Source: Nelumbo lutea
Taxonomy: Eukaryota > Streptophyta > Magnoliopsida > Proteales > Nelumbonaceae
Reading direction: 5' to 3'
NCBI GenBank assembly: GCA_022828595.1
Contig: JAKGHH010000007.1
Location: forward strand, 41,835,973 to 41,899,972
Length of the DNA: 64,000 bases
Of the stretch, positions 10,383 to 21,638 are shown in pieces. Made by a program: the position numbers and the translations under genes. Every line of letters begins with the position of its first letter. Position 1 is the stretch's first letter. The notes under the pieces are model-generated. The model saw only the letters and a program-made list of their open reading frames with translations, did no database searches and had not been told where the DNA came from.

Positions 10383-11109
10383 AGGACCATCCTTTACCAG
10401 TCTTGTGATCGGTCAACACCGATTATGGCCAAGTCGGTAATGCTAGAGACACGTGGGATTTACTATATCAATGATTCCTTTTCCTGGGATTTTCGACCGA
10501 CGTAGTTTCGGTTAAGTTAGTTTCCAGAGAAGGATGTAGAACATAGAGATCGTTCTCTCAGTTCCCCGCATGCGATGAATTTGTTTTTCCGTTTAACAGT
10601 AATCATATTACTAAAATAAAAGGTATATCCATCAGCACACAGTTTAGAAACAGAAATTAAATTTCTTCTCAAGTTTTGTACATAAAGACAATCTTTAAGC
10701 ACAAGTACTCATTCTCTAAAAACTAATTCTACGGTTCGTATTGCCGCAGTTGCAACACTTGTCGTTCCCAAGAATAGTGTCACTTCGCCATCACTCAATC
10801 TTCTGCTAACTTTGAACCCCTGCAGTGAGTTACACGCATGAGTTAAAGCCCTAGAGTCAACACACCAGGACACAGAAGTAACTAACATATTAGTTTCTAT
10901 GACAAAAGTTTCGATGTTACCTTTCTTAGATTCGAGGTAGGCAGGACAGTTGCTCTTCCAGTGGCCGGTCTGTTTGTAGAAGTGACAGACATCAGATGCC
11001 TTGTTCTTCTTCTGCTTCTTGGGTTTGGCAGCTTTCTTCTGGGGCTTCTTTGCCTTTCTCTTTTTCTTGCCCAAGTTGTTAGCTTCAGCAACCATAACAA
11101 CAGGCTCAT
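10383..11109 (-). pseudogene. Copia copy 2 zinc knuckle, protease and pre-integrase region
   Basis: Frame 11095-10709 has a Lys-rich gag tail and a knuckle reading CHFYKQTGHWKSNC, with the second Cys changed to Tyr. It then has SWCVDSRALTHAC, in which the protease D-S-G is D-S-R. Frame 10702-10517 has LKDCLYVQNLRRNLISVSKLCADGY. Both the knuckle and the protease would be disabled. Confidence 0.8.
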
Positions 11110-11275
11110 CCTTCTTGAGTAGATCCTCAGCCCTCTACAACATATTGCTGAGTTCTTGGACCCTGACTTTCATCTTATTCATATTATAGTTCATTGTGAG
11201 CGCATTGAAGGAAGAGGGCAAAGAATTTAGGATGGCATCCACTTGCGTGCCAAGATCTAGCCCGGATCCAATGAG
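11110..11275 (-). pseudogene. Copia copy 2 gag remnant
   Basis: Only the C-terminal third of gag remains, matching the MNYNMNKMKV..ELSNML part of other copies. At about 11275 the sequence jumps from the gag block around the CCGGATCC site straight into the leader. This removes the gag start and about 300 bp of leader. The two parental sequences share TCCA at the joint. Confidence 0.7.
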
Positions 11276-12733
11276 TGCTCACCCATCATATTCAGGTTAC
11301 GCCAAGGTACCGTGAGAGAGTTCCCATTTTTTGGTGAAGCCCCTCCCACATCGGTCTATGACGCCCCTATCATCTTATGAAACACTCTGACCCAAGAGCA
11401 AATGGATAGCCTAATTTTATGGTGCATTTCCTCATTACTGAAGGACCCATCATCGTGCTAATGATGGAAGGCCTTTAGAGAGTCCATCACATGGATCTCC
11501 TTATCACATGCACTCATATTTGCTAGAGGGAACTAAATTACACCCGAGTTCTAATTTTAGGTCAAATCAAAGTGGCTCCCACTGACTTTCATAAAGTCAG
11601 ATTTCTAGTGGGCCTTAATCGACTAAAGGTTCCGTACGCATCCTTTACAGGGTTGTGGGGACCACCAAACAAAGAGGGGTAATCTAATGTCCTTATGGGA
11701 CAGCATGGCAATGATGTGCATTAAGCCATGGTGTGCGCAAGAGCCACTAACGAGTCTTCATGGGCCAAGTGCTTATGGCTCATGATTGTATCACATCAAA
11801 CATCCAAACATCACATGTAAAGGAGGAATTGATCCAATCAATTAACTGCTGTAAAACCCATCGAATAGCCCATTTAAAATCTAAATCATTAACAATTGAT
11901 GTCTACTAGGTGTATGGGCTGAATCGTAGTTAGCAGTTCGGCCCATACAGCTTTTCTCATAATAATGGGCTTTTGCAGTTTTAACCCTTTAAAACTGGGC
12001 TTTACAGGTGGGCCGAATTAATCCCTGCTATTGAGCATCAGATTTGGAACAGGAAGTGTGAGAGAAATATGGACTGAAAAACAGTCCCCTTTGAAACCCA
12101 TATTCGGTCCTAACAGTTTTGGTCCAATCTGGTCCGAAAAGGTCCAAAATCGATTTTCAATTCGAGAATTACTTCATGAAAGATCTGAAATTAATAATTT
12201 TGATTTCAAGCAATCACAAATCAATCTATGGACTGTTCGCACCACCTGCAAAATAGAGTTAATCACTAATGTTGCAGTTTCATAAACTGCAAATCGTAGG
12301 AAGCGATTTCTCCATCTGCAAATCTCCAGCGCCGCCATCTACTATCTTCTTCTTTAATCAAGAAAATAAATAACAAAAATCCTATTTCTATTAATTAATT
12401 ACATTCTTGATCAAATCCTATACATTCAGTCTTGAAAATAAAAAAATATTTATAGACCGAATTGAATAAAATAAAGGAAAAAGGGTGTGCAGGCCATCTG
12501 CGCCAAATCTGCACTGCGATCTCCAGGTTCGAACAGTCCATTAAATCAAAATAAATAAAGAACAATTCTAAATAAATTTTGGATTTAACAAAAATTAATT
12601 TCAGATCAACTGCCCTTAACAAGAAACAGATTCTTGAAATAAAGAAAACAATCTGCGCAAAACTTGAAAGAACAACTTCTATCCATCTACGCAGGGTCAG
12701 ATCTGATTTTCTTTTGGTTCAAGATTCGAACCT
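11276..12733 (-). other. Copia copy 2 leader (truncated)
   Basis: This is a leader homologous to that of copy 1 but of the subfamily B type, with no supported protein. From about 11790 upward it also pairs, in opposite orientation, with the leader of copy 3a at 15546-16449. Confidence 0.7.
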
Positions 12734-12746
12734 GGCTCTGATACCA
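12734..12746 (-). other. Primer binding site, copia copy 2
   Basis: The minus strand reads TGGTATCAGAGCC one base from the LTR end at 12748. Confidence 0.88.
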
Positions 12747-12747
12747 C

Positions 12748-13714
12748 TGAAAGAATGGTAGGATCCATCTAATGGATGCCAAAAGGTTGTGGAATGGGTG
12801 GGCAAATTTCAAAAAATTTCCTACCTTCTCCCAACTGGGAATCACATTCCCTAAATTTAAAATACAATATTCAAGGATCCTACTTGAACTATAATCGAAC
12901 CAGATCTGAACCAAAAGAAAAAAGGGAGAAATATACATGATCTGGAGAAGCAATATCTCCCAAAGTTGGTGTTCACGCCCAAAGAACAAACCAAAATCCA
13001 CTCCTGCTGAAGATGACACAGCTGTGGATGGAACGGAACCAGCAGGGTGCGTCCTACACACTGGATCCTTTGCAAGAATCCTCTGGAAATTCTGAACACT
13101 GAATCTTTCTCAGTCTTTCTTGCACGACTGATGTCAAGAACTGATCTCTTGACTTCCTATTGTTGCAAAGATCGAGTCTTGCAATAGTGAATGGCGGCGG
13201 CAGGAGGAGAACTCCAGGGACGAAGATGGCTGAACTGCTTTTTTTCTCTCTAGAGTATGAATGAGATCTAATCTCAATTCGCAGGGAGTTTTCTTTTTCA
13301 CCAAAACCCCAATTCGAATTCTGATGAATTTCTCTTGTTTCTCTCCTCCTTTCTTCTTGATTAAGAAATCCTCCTAATTAGGAGTTATCCCAATCCAAAT
13401 CAATATTTGGATAGGGGATAATCTTAATCCCACTGCACATTAAGTTAGTTTACTCTTGATGTTATTAGGAGGTTACCAGATTCAAAGCTAATTTGAATTT
13501 GGTCTCCTTGAGTGGATAAGGTCAAAAGCTCAATCCTTTTTACTAACATTAATCTCAGATTCGCCCCATAGATGGGTGATTATATTAGCCCAGCTCGTAA
13601 TGGGCTTCTGGCCCATTAAGTGTTCAGTGTTTAACTTATTTCCAATCCACTGCCCAGTTGGGCTTCTTTGTATGGCATGGGACCCAAACATTGATCTACA
13701 CACCAGCCACATGG
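12748..13714 (-). repeat. Copia copy 2 LTR fragment (subfamily B)
   Basis: Starts at the LTR terminus TGAAAGAATG and runs about 965 bp, then stops inside the LTR at a head-on junction with a plus-strand LTR. The change occurs within CCACATGG / TGGACACTTA, which share TGG. Confidence 0.85.
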
Positions 13715-15531
13715 ACACTTATGGGGACTCGTGTTAGTTTTAAATATTCACAGCCGTTGGATAAGTCTGGGGAGATTTATCTTACAAAGGCTGATACTGG
13801 TGTGCCACCCAATGTTGGGATGGCCTGTCTCAGCCACCAGGGTAAGACCCAAGGCACATGCAGTATGGGATCACTTGAATCCTTGAACTGGACCAGATTT
13901 CTAGTATTGCCCTGGACCTTGGAGACAGATGGGCAAAATTGGAAAGTTACACCTGACCCCGAGAGTCGATTATGACATTTCACTAGGTGTCGGATCGGGT
14001 TATCTTTGATATGACAATCAGTGAGATCCTTAGATGGGGATCAAAACCTGGGTATGTTGGGACAGTCTGAGAATTCATCTGAGTGGGTGATCATAGTGAC
14101 AGGATCAGCCCCTTTGTCGGACAAAGGGTAATGATCGGGAATGCACTCTCTCTGATGGAAACCAAACTGCCGGCAGTTGATTTCAATCGTTGGAATTTTG
14201 TTTTGCAAAATTAATATATTTATATATATATATATGTACGATTTCGAATTCTTTGCAAATGGTTTTAATTCCCGGGATCCATGTGAGAGGAGAGTGCGGC
14301 ATTGTACCTTGCAGCCGAGGGAGAGGTCCTCTCTTGTCGGACAGTGCTTGATCATTAAGGGCTGAGAGGTTAAGTGTAAGACCATTTAGGGTAGTACCTG
14401 ATGGGCTAATCTTGCACCTGCCACAGTCCCTGGGTTTTTATAAGATGGCTTGGCCCAGGGGCCACTTAATGTAAGTGTTGGGCCCATAGGGTCCATATGA
14501 TGGGCTCATGGGTTTATTGATTCTTTTAGTGAATTCGGCTAGGCCTTGTATTAAAGGCTGGGCCGAACCCATGTGGCTGGTGTGTAGATCAATGCTTGGG
14601 TCCCACACCATACAAAGAAGCCCAACAGGGCAGCAGATTGGAAACTAGTTAAACCCTGAACATCTAATGGGCCAAAAGCCCATTTCGAGCTGGGCTGATA
14701 TGATCACCTATCTATGGGGGAATCTGAGATTAATGTTAGTAAAAGGATTGGGCCTTTAACCTTATACACTCCAGGAGACCAAATTCAAATTAGATTTGAA
14801 TATGGTAACCTCCTGATAAGATCAGGAGTAAACTAACTTAATCTGCAGATAGGATTAAGATAATCCCTATCCAAATACAGATTTGGATTGGGATAACTCC
14901 TAATTAGGAGGTTTCTTAATCAAGAAGAAAGGAGGAGAAAAACAAGAGAAAAGACATCAGAATTCGAACTAGGGTTTTGGTGAAAAAGAAAACTCCCTGC
15001 AAATTGAGATTAGATCTTATTCATACTCCAGAGAGAAGAAAAGCAGTTCATCCATCTTCGTCCCTGGAGTTCTCCTCCTGCCGCCGCCATTCACTATTGC
15101 AAGATTCGATCTTTGCAACAATAGGAAGTCAAGAAATCAGTTCTTGACATCAGTCTTGCAAGAAAGACTGAAGAAGATTCGGTGTTCAGAGTTTCCAGAG
15201 GATTCTTGCGAAGGATCCAATGTGTAGGGCGCACCTGCTGGTTCCGTTCCATCCACAGCTGTGTCATATTCAGCAGGAGCGGATCTTGGTGTCTTCTTTG
15301 GGTGTGAACACCAACTTTGGGAGATACTGCTTCTTCGGATCAGGTATAATCCTCTCTTTTACCTTATGGTTCAGATCTGGTTCGATTATGGTTCCAATAA
15401 GATCCTTGAATATGGTATTCTAAATTTAGGGAATACGATTCCCAGTTGGAGGAAGGTAGGAAATTTTGAAATTTGGCCACCCATTCCGCAACCCATTCGG
15501 TGTCCATTAGATGGATCCTACCATTCCTTCA
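13715..15531 (+). repeat. Copia copy 3a 5' LTR (subfamily B, first ~125 bp missing)
   Basis: This is a plus-strand LTR matching 43350-45187. It begins at ACACTTA.., about 125 bp into the LTR, and ends at CCTTCA (15531) next to a primer site. A (TA)n tract lies at about 14217-14235. Two overlapping open frames (15220-15423, 15261-15584) are the subfamily B version of the LTR frame, shifted here by indels. Confidence 0.85.
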
Positions 15532-15532
15532 A

Positions 15533-15545
15533 TGGTATCAGAGCC
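15533..15545 (+). other. Primer binding site, copia copy 3a
   Basis: TGGTATCAGAGCC one base after the LTR end. Confidence 0.88.
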
Positions 15546-16449
15546 ATAGGTTCGAATCTTGAACCAAAAGAAAATCAGATCTGACCCTGCGCAGATGGAT
15601 AGAAATTGTTCTTACAAGATTTGCACAGATTACTTCCTTTTTTTCAAGAAATGGTTTCTTGTTAAGGGTGATGGATCTGAAATTTATTTAGAATTTTTCT
15701 TTATTTATTTTGATTTAATGGACTGTTCAAACCTGGAGATCGTAGTGCAGATTTGGCGCAAATGGTCTGCGCACCCTTTTTCCTTTCTATTTATTTATTT
15801 CATTTAATTCAGTCTATAAATAATTTTTTTTATTTTCTAGACTGAATGTATAGGATTTGATCAAGAATGTAATTATTTAACAGAGGATGGCAGCACTGGA
15901 GATTTGCAGATGGAGAAATCGCTTCCTGCGATTTGCAGTTTGTGAAACTACAACATTGGAGATTAACCTCTGTTTTGCAGGTGGTGCAAACAGTCCATAA
16001 TTGATTTGTGTTTGTTTAAAATTCAAGATTATTAATTTCAGATCTTTCATGAATTAATTCTTGAATTGAAAATCAGTTTTGGACCTTTTTCGGACTAGAT
16101 TGGACCAAAACTGTTTGGACCGAATCTGGGTTTCAAAGGGGACTGATTTTTCAGTCCATATTTCTCACACTTGCTGTTCCAAATCTGATGTTCATTAACA
16201 GGGATTAATTCGGCCCACCTATAAAGCCTAGTTTTAAAAGGGTTAAAACTGCAAAAGCCCATTATTGTGAGATAAGCTGTATGGGCCGAACTGCTAACTG
16301 CGATTCAGACCATACACCTAGTAAACATTAATTGTTAATGATTTAGTTTTTTAAATGGTCTATTCGATGGGCTTTTACAGCAGTTAATTGATTGGATCAA
16401 TTTCTCCTTTACATGCGATGTTTGGATGTTTGATGTGCTGCGACCATGA
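15546..16449 (+). other. Copia copy 3a leader, cut by another LTR
   Basis: This is a subfamily B leader without coding sequence. It breaks at 16449/16450, where a complete LTR start (TGTTAGACAG) follows. The five leader bases before the joint are CATGA, so this would be the target-site copy expected at the far end of the inserted element. Confidence 0.75.
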
Positions 16450-16866
16450 TGTTAGACAGTTTTTGTATGCCCTTAGCTTCAATCAGAATGATGTACTTTA
16501 TGAGTTTATTGTAAATGAATAAAGGTGCATATTTGATTCATGTTCCCTTGGTGTGTTTCTGCGTAATACCCTTAAACTGGACACTTAATGAGACTCGTGT
16601 TAGTTTAGAATGTTCACAGCTAGTGGGTCGGTCTGGGGAGACCTATCCTGACAAGGCTGACACAGTGGTGCCACCAAGTCGGTTGGGGTGGCCTGTCTCA
16701 ACTGCCAGGGTGAGACCCTAGGCACATACAGTGTAGGATTAATTGAATCTATGGCCTGGACCAGATTTCCAGTATTGCCCTGGACCTTGGAGATTGATGG
16801 GGAAAACTGGAAAGTTACACCTGACCCCTAGACTCGATTATGATACTGCACTAGGTGTCGGATTGG
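16450..16866 (+). repeat. Copia copy 3b 5' LTR, first ~415 bp only
   Basis: Starts exactly at the LTR terminus and matches the other LTRs until about 16862. It then switches to leader sequence (GATCGAAGATGG) with a TTGG overlap. About 1.5 kb of LTR and the primer site are deleted. Confidence 0.85.
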
Positions 16867-18257
16867 ATCGAAGATGGTGGCGTAGAGAAGGAGATTTCGC
16901 AGATGGGAGAATCGCTATCTGCGATTTGCAGTTTATGAAACTGCATTATTTGATCTAACCTCTGTTTTGCAGGATGGATTGTGCGAACAGCCCTGATTGA
17001 CTGATTCTTGTTTTTCTTTTATCAGTATTTAATTTCAGATTATTTTTCTTGAATTAAAGATTTAATTAAAGATCAAACCCTAGACCCATTCGAACCAAGA
17101 TTGGTTCAAATAGTTTGAAGCGAATCTAGGGTTTCATCAAGGCTGAAAGTCAACCCTAATTTTCTCACTAATGGGCCTAAGGATTGGTGTTTAATCAAAT
17201 GGTTAATTCGGCCCAACCTGTAAAGGCCCAGTTTTAAAAGGTTAAAACTGCTAAAAGCACACTTAACTTTTAAAGCTATATGGGCTGAACCATTCGACCC
17301 ATATACCAAGATAATGTTAATGGTTAATTTTATGTATTTAAAATGGGCTTCAAATGGGCCTTAAAGATGATTAATTGATTGGATCAATTTATCCCGGCTT
17401 GTGATGTATGGATGTGTGATGTACAACGTACATGGGCCATAAGTGCTTGGCCCATGCTCAATCGATAGTGGCTCTTGTGCACACCATGGCTGAATGCACA
17501 TCATTGCCATGGTGTCCCTTTTGTTCAATGGAAGACCTCCTTCAGTGGTGGGCCCTACACCTCATCAAGAGGTTACGTGCGGAACCCTAGCCGATTTAGG
17601 CCCACCAAAATTTGGCTTTATGAAAGTCAGTGGGAGCCACTTTGGTTTGACCTAAAATTTGAACTAGGGCGTAATTCTCTGTTCCCTCCAACTAATATGA
17701 GTGCATGTGATAGGGAGATTTATATGATGAACTCTGTAAAGGCCTTCCATCATTAGCATGAGGATGGGTCCTTCAATAATGAGGAAATGCACCAGAAAAT
17801 GGGCTATCCATTTGTTGTTGGGCTTGTCTGAGTGTTTCAAAAGATGATAGGGGCGTCATAGACCGATGTGGGAGGGGCTTCACTAGAAAATGGGAACTCT
17901 CTCATGGTACCTTGGCGTTCACGAATATGATGGGTAAGCACTCACTGGACAGAAAGGTTTACCTGAAAATGGCTCTGAACCTTGTCTGACAGAGGCCAAA
18001 GGGAAAACTCATATGATGAGTGGATATGATCCTTCACAGAAAGGTGGTGGGGTTATGTAGCTGAAACAGTTGGCTCCATGCACCCTATGTGATTTCCCAC
18101 ATTTTCAGAGACAACCCGTAGTCTCCGTCACTGAGAAAGGAGGGAAATGTTAGAGACGAATAAATGAAAATGGATCGTAGATTAAAATCCATATCTATGA
18201 AATGAACATGAATCAAATTAGGTTGTGGACTGATGTTTGCTCTTTTATCAGAAAAAG
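16867..18257 (+). other. Copia copy 3b leader
   Basis: This is a subfamily A leader without supported protein, including the conserved block at about 17620-18070. It ends with TTTGCTCTTTTATCAG before gag, the same acceptor-like site seen in copies 1 and 4. Confidence 0.72.
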
Positions 18258-18843
18258 GCAAACGGATCATTTGCAAAGCTTCTTGATGACAACAAGTTGA
18301 AGGGCCCAAACTATGCTCACTGGTACAGGAACCTTATGCTGGTCCTAGCTTCTGAAAAGCTGGACAAAGTGACAAAGAATCCTGCCCTGGAGCGTCCGGG
18401 TGATAGTGATTCTGAGGCCCGAAGGAGAGACTTTCAAGATTGGGAGGAGAAAAACTCCCTTGCCCGATGTTACATCATTGCCTCCCTGGACAACCCGATA
18501 CAGAGGCAGTTCGATCAGATCAAACTTGCCAAAGACATATTGGACAGTCTCAGGACAATGTATGAAGAGCAGAATCGTTCTACTCGACAAAAGGTCTTGA
18601 AAACAGTTCATGACCACACAAATGTCCAAGGGCCAACAAGTTCACGACCATTGTCTTCGGATGATGGGATACATCAACGAACTGGAGGCTCTTGGATCCG
18701 GGCTGGACCTTGCTACCCAGATAGATGCTATCCTTAACTCTTTGCCTCCTTCTTTTAATCCGTTCATCATGAACTATAACATGAACAAGCTGAATGTCAG
18801 CTTACAAGAGCTCAGCGTTGCAAAGAGCTGGAGAACTGATTAG
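18258..18843 (+). pseudogene. Copia copy 3b gag, start codon lost
   Basis: UBN2-type gag. The position of the start ATG in copy 1 reads AAG here (18258). The frame continues KANGSFAKLLDDNKLKGPNY, RNLMLVLASEKLDKV and RRDFQDWEEKNSLARCYIIA to about 18605. A one-base shift then moves the rest into the frame 18610-18843 (MTTQMSKGQQVHDHCLRM, MNYNMNKLNVSLQELS). The nearby ATG at 18237 gives only a seven-residue upstream extension. Confidence 0.8.
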
Positions 18844-19186
18844 AAAGGATGAGCCTGTAGCCATGCTTGTTGAAGCTGGCAAGACAGGCAAGAGAAAGAG
18901 GAAGGCAAAGAAGCCTCAGAAGAAAGCCACTAAGAGCAAGAAGCAGAAGAAAGACAAAGCATCGGATGCTTGTCACTTCTGCAAGAAGACCGGCCACTGG
19001 AAAAGGAATTGTCCTGCCTACCTGGAATCCAAGAAAGGTAATTTCGAAACTTGTGTTATAGAAACCAATTTATTGGTAGCTTCTGTGTCCTGGTGTATTG
19101 ACTCCGGGGCTTCAACTCATTAATGTAATTCACTGCAGGGGTTCAAGGTAAGAAGAAGGCTGAGTGAATGAGAAGTCACACTCTAC
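18844..19186 (+). pseudogene. Copia copy 3b zinc knuckle and protease
   Basis: The frame 18794-19123 carries a very basic tail, then CHFCKKTGHWKRNC, a complete CX2CX4HX4C knuckle, and CIDSGASTH with the protease D-S-G intact. A TAA at 19121 ends it two codons after STH, where the other copies read AC. A further stop (TGA) lies at about 19168. Confidence 0.82.
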
Positions 19187-19925
19187 TTGGGGACTACTGC
19201 AACTGTTGTAGCCACGGCCATAGGAATCGTTGAGTTATTTTTTAGAGAAGGAATAATTGTACTGAAAGATTGTCTTTATGTACAAAATTTAAGGAGAAAT
19301 TTGATTTCTGTCTCAAAACTGTGTGCAGATGGTTATTCTGTATTATTTAGTAATACGATTACTATTAAAATAAACAACAGACTCATCGCATATGGGGAAC
19401 TGGAGGACGGTATCTATGTTCTACATCCTTCTATAGAAACTAACATAACCGAAACTACATCAGCTAAAATCCCCAAGAAGAGAGCCCATGATACAGTTAA
19501 TCCCATGTGTCTGTGGCATTACTGACTTGGCCACATCGGTGTTGACCGAATCACAAGTTTGGTAAAGGATGGTCCTTTGGATTTTCTAACTATAGAAGAT
19601 CTTCCCAGCTATGAGCCTTGCCTACAAAGCAAGATGATGAAACGACCATTTAACGGTAAGCCTGAAAGATGTATAGGCACACTTGACCTAATACATATTG
19701 ATGTATGGGGTCCCCTGAGTGTTAGGACACAAAATCAACACGTGTATTTCGTCACCTTCATAGATGATTTCTCACGATATGGTTACGTGTACCTAATGAG
19801 ACACAAGTCTGAATCCTTTGAAAAGTTCAAAGAGTTTAGACAAGAGGTTGAGAAATAGTTAGGGAGAGAAATCAAAGCCCTTCGATCAGATTGAGGTGGC
19901 AAGTATCTCTCTAACGAATTCAGGG
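19187..19925 (+). pseudogene. Copia copy 3b pre-integrase and integrase, truncated
   Basis: Frames 19187-19525 and 19559-19858 cover VLKDCLYVQNLRRN through CLWHY, then DFLTIEDL, LIHIDVWGPLS and the FIDDFSRYGYVYLMRHKS block. TGA replaces the codon after CLWHY (CGA in copy 4). TAG (19857) replaces the Gln of VEKQ. TGA replaces Arg in SDRGG. All three are single C-to-T changes relative to copy 4. At about 19925 the integrase jumps into the middle of another LTR. Confidence 0.82.
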
Positions 19926-21062
19926 CATGTCTCAGTTGCTAGGGTGAGACCCTAGGCACATACAATGTAGGATTAATTGAATCTATGGACTGGACCAGAT
20001 TTCTAGTATTGCCCTGTAACTTGGAGATTGATGGGCTAAACTGGAAAGTTACACCCGACCCATAGACTCGATTATGATTCTGCACTTGTTGTTGGTTTGG
20101 GCTATCTTTGATGTAAGAATCAGTGAGATCCTTAGCTGTGTGTCAAAACCTGCGTATATTTGGACAGTACGAGAAATCATCTTAGTGGGTTATCATATTG
20201 ACAGGATCAGCCCCTTTGTTGGACAAAGGTAATGATCAGGGATGCACTCTCACTGATGGAAGCCAACACTGCCGGCAGCCGATTTCAATCGTTGAGATTT
20301 GTTTTGCAATATATATTTTATATAAGATATAAAAGTATATATATTATGGTTTCTAAAATGTTTGCAAGAAGGTTTTAATTCCGGGATCCATATAAGTGGA
20401 GAGTGCAACACTGTTCCTTGCAGCCGAGGGAGAGGTCCTCTCTTGTCGGGCAGTGTATGATCATTATGGGCTGAGAGGTTAAGTGTAAGACCATTGAGGA
20501 TAACACCTGATGGATTAATCTTGCATCTGCCTACAGTCCCTGGGTGTTACAAGGTGGCTTGGCCCAGGGGCCACTTAGTGTAAGTGTTGGGCCCATAGAG
20601 CCCATTTGATGGGTTTCAGGGGGTACACTGTCTTCAGCAGTGCATTCGGCCAGGCCTTGTAACAAAGGCTGGGCTGAACCCATGTGGCTGATGTGTAGAT
20701 CAATGCTTGGGTCCTACGCCATACAAGGAAGCCCAACAGGGCAGCAGTTCGGAAGGCTTTTTGAGTACATAACCTTAAATGGGCCTTAAGCCCATTTCGA
20801 ACTGGGCTGATTTGATCAGTCATTTAAAGGGGGCGAATTCTGAAGTGAGTCAGCTAAAAGGATTGGGCTTAGACCCTATCCACTCAGAGTGTCCAAGATC
20901 TAAATGAGATTTAGATCTGGAAACCTCCTAATTATATTAGGAGATAGCTGATCTGATCTGCAGATAAGATAAGGATTATCCCTTATCACTAAGGGACTTC
21001 TAACCCAAATATGATTTGGATTAGCAACTCCTAATCTGATTAGGAGCTGATCCCTTTGAGAT

Positions 21063-21070
21063 TATAAAAG
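21063..21070 (+). promoter_or_regulatory. TATA box of copia copy 4 5' LTR
   Basis: TATAAAAG followed by a G-rich run. The first ATG of the LTR frame lies 30 bp downstream (21093) and the shared ATG is at 21132. Confidence 0.6.
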
Positions 21071-21131
21071 GGGAAGGGGGCGGCAGCCTTTTATGATCAT
21101 CAACAACATTCTTCTCTTAAAGAAAGAGAGA

Positions 21132-21545
21132 ATGAGAGATTTCCTGCATACTGCGAATTCTCTCCTGCCGCCACCTTCCTGCCATTGCCATTCCCTCAGT
21201 TCGATCTCCAGTTCTTGGGAGCAATCAAAATTTGATATTGATCTCAATCTTTTGGGAAAAGATTGGTTGGAGCTATACTCACAAGCCGTCCAGTTGATTC
21301 TTGCGAAGGGTCAAGTTCTTTTGAAGAACGTTGTTGATTCTGCTCCATCCTTCCCTGCGCCATCTTCAGTGGGAGCAGATTTTGGATCCTTCCTTGGGCG
21401 TGAACACCTCCATTGGGAGATAGTATTTCTCCGTATCAGGTATAATCCTCTCCACTCCTTTTGGTTCAGATCTGGTTCAGTTTATGGTTCAAGATTGATC
21501 CTTGAAAATATGATTTTCGAAATAGGGAATACGATTTCCAGTTGA
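21132..21545 (+). CDS. LTR-borne open frame of copy 4 (unknown)
   Basis: This frame has 137 residues from the shared ATG, or 150 from 21093. The N-terminus MRDFLHTANSL is followed by Ser/Pro-rich sequence, then EQSKFDIDLNLLGKDWLELY and GADFGSFLGREHLHWEIV. No signal peptide or known domain was recognised. It is open in three subfamily A LTRs, and a homologous frame is open in subfamily B. A donor-like ATCAG/GTATAATC lies within it at 21439/21440. Whether it is translated cannot be told from sequence. Confidence 0.3.
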   Translation: MRDFLHTANSLLPPPSCHCHSLSSISSSWEQSKFDIDLNLLGKDWLELYSQAVQLILAKGQVLLKNVVDSAPSFPAPSSVGADFGSFLGREHLHWEIVFLRIRYNPLHSFWFRSGSVYGSRLILENMIFEIGNTISS

Positions 21546-21625
21546 AGGGAGAGATAAATTTTTGAAATTCGCCCCTTATTCCACAATCTTTGGGCGTCCA
21601 TAGGATGGATCTCTCATCCCTTTAG

Positions 21626-21638
21626 TGGTATCAGAGCC
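21626..21638 (+). other. Primer binding site, copia copy 4
   Basis: TGGTATCAGAGCC, one base after the LTR end. Confidence 0.9.

Larger units (their letters stand above)
19926..21624 (+). repeat. Copia copy 4 5' LTR (subfamily A, 5' end missing)
   Basis: The LTR starts about 240 bp in, at the joint with copy 3b integrase, and ends at TTTA (21624) beside a primer site. The normal terminus is TTCA. The remainder matches 27279-29163 closely. Confidence 0.87.
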
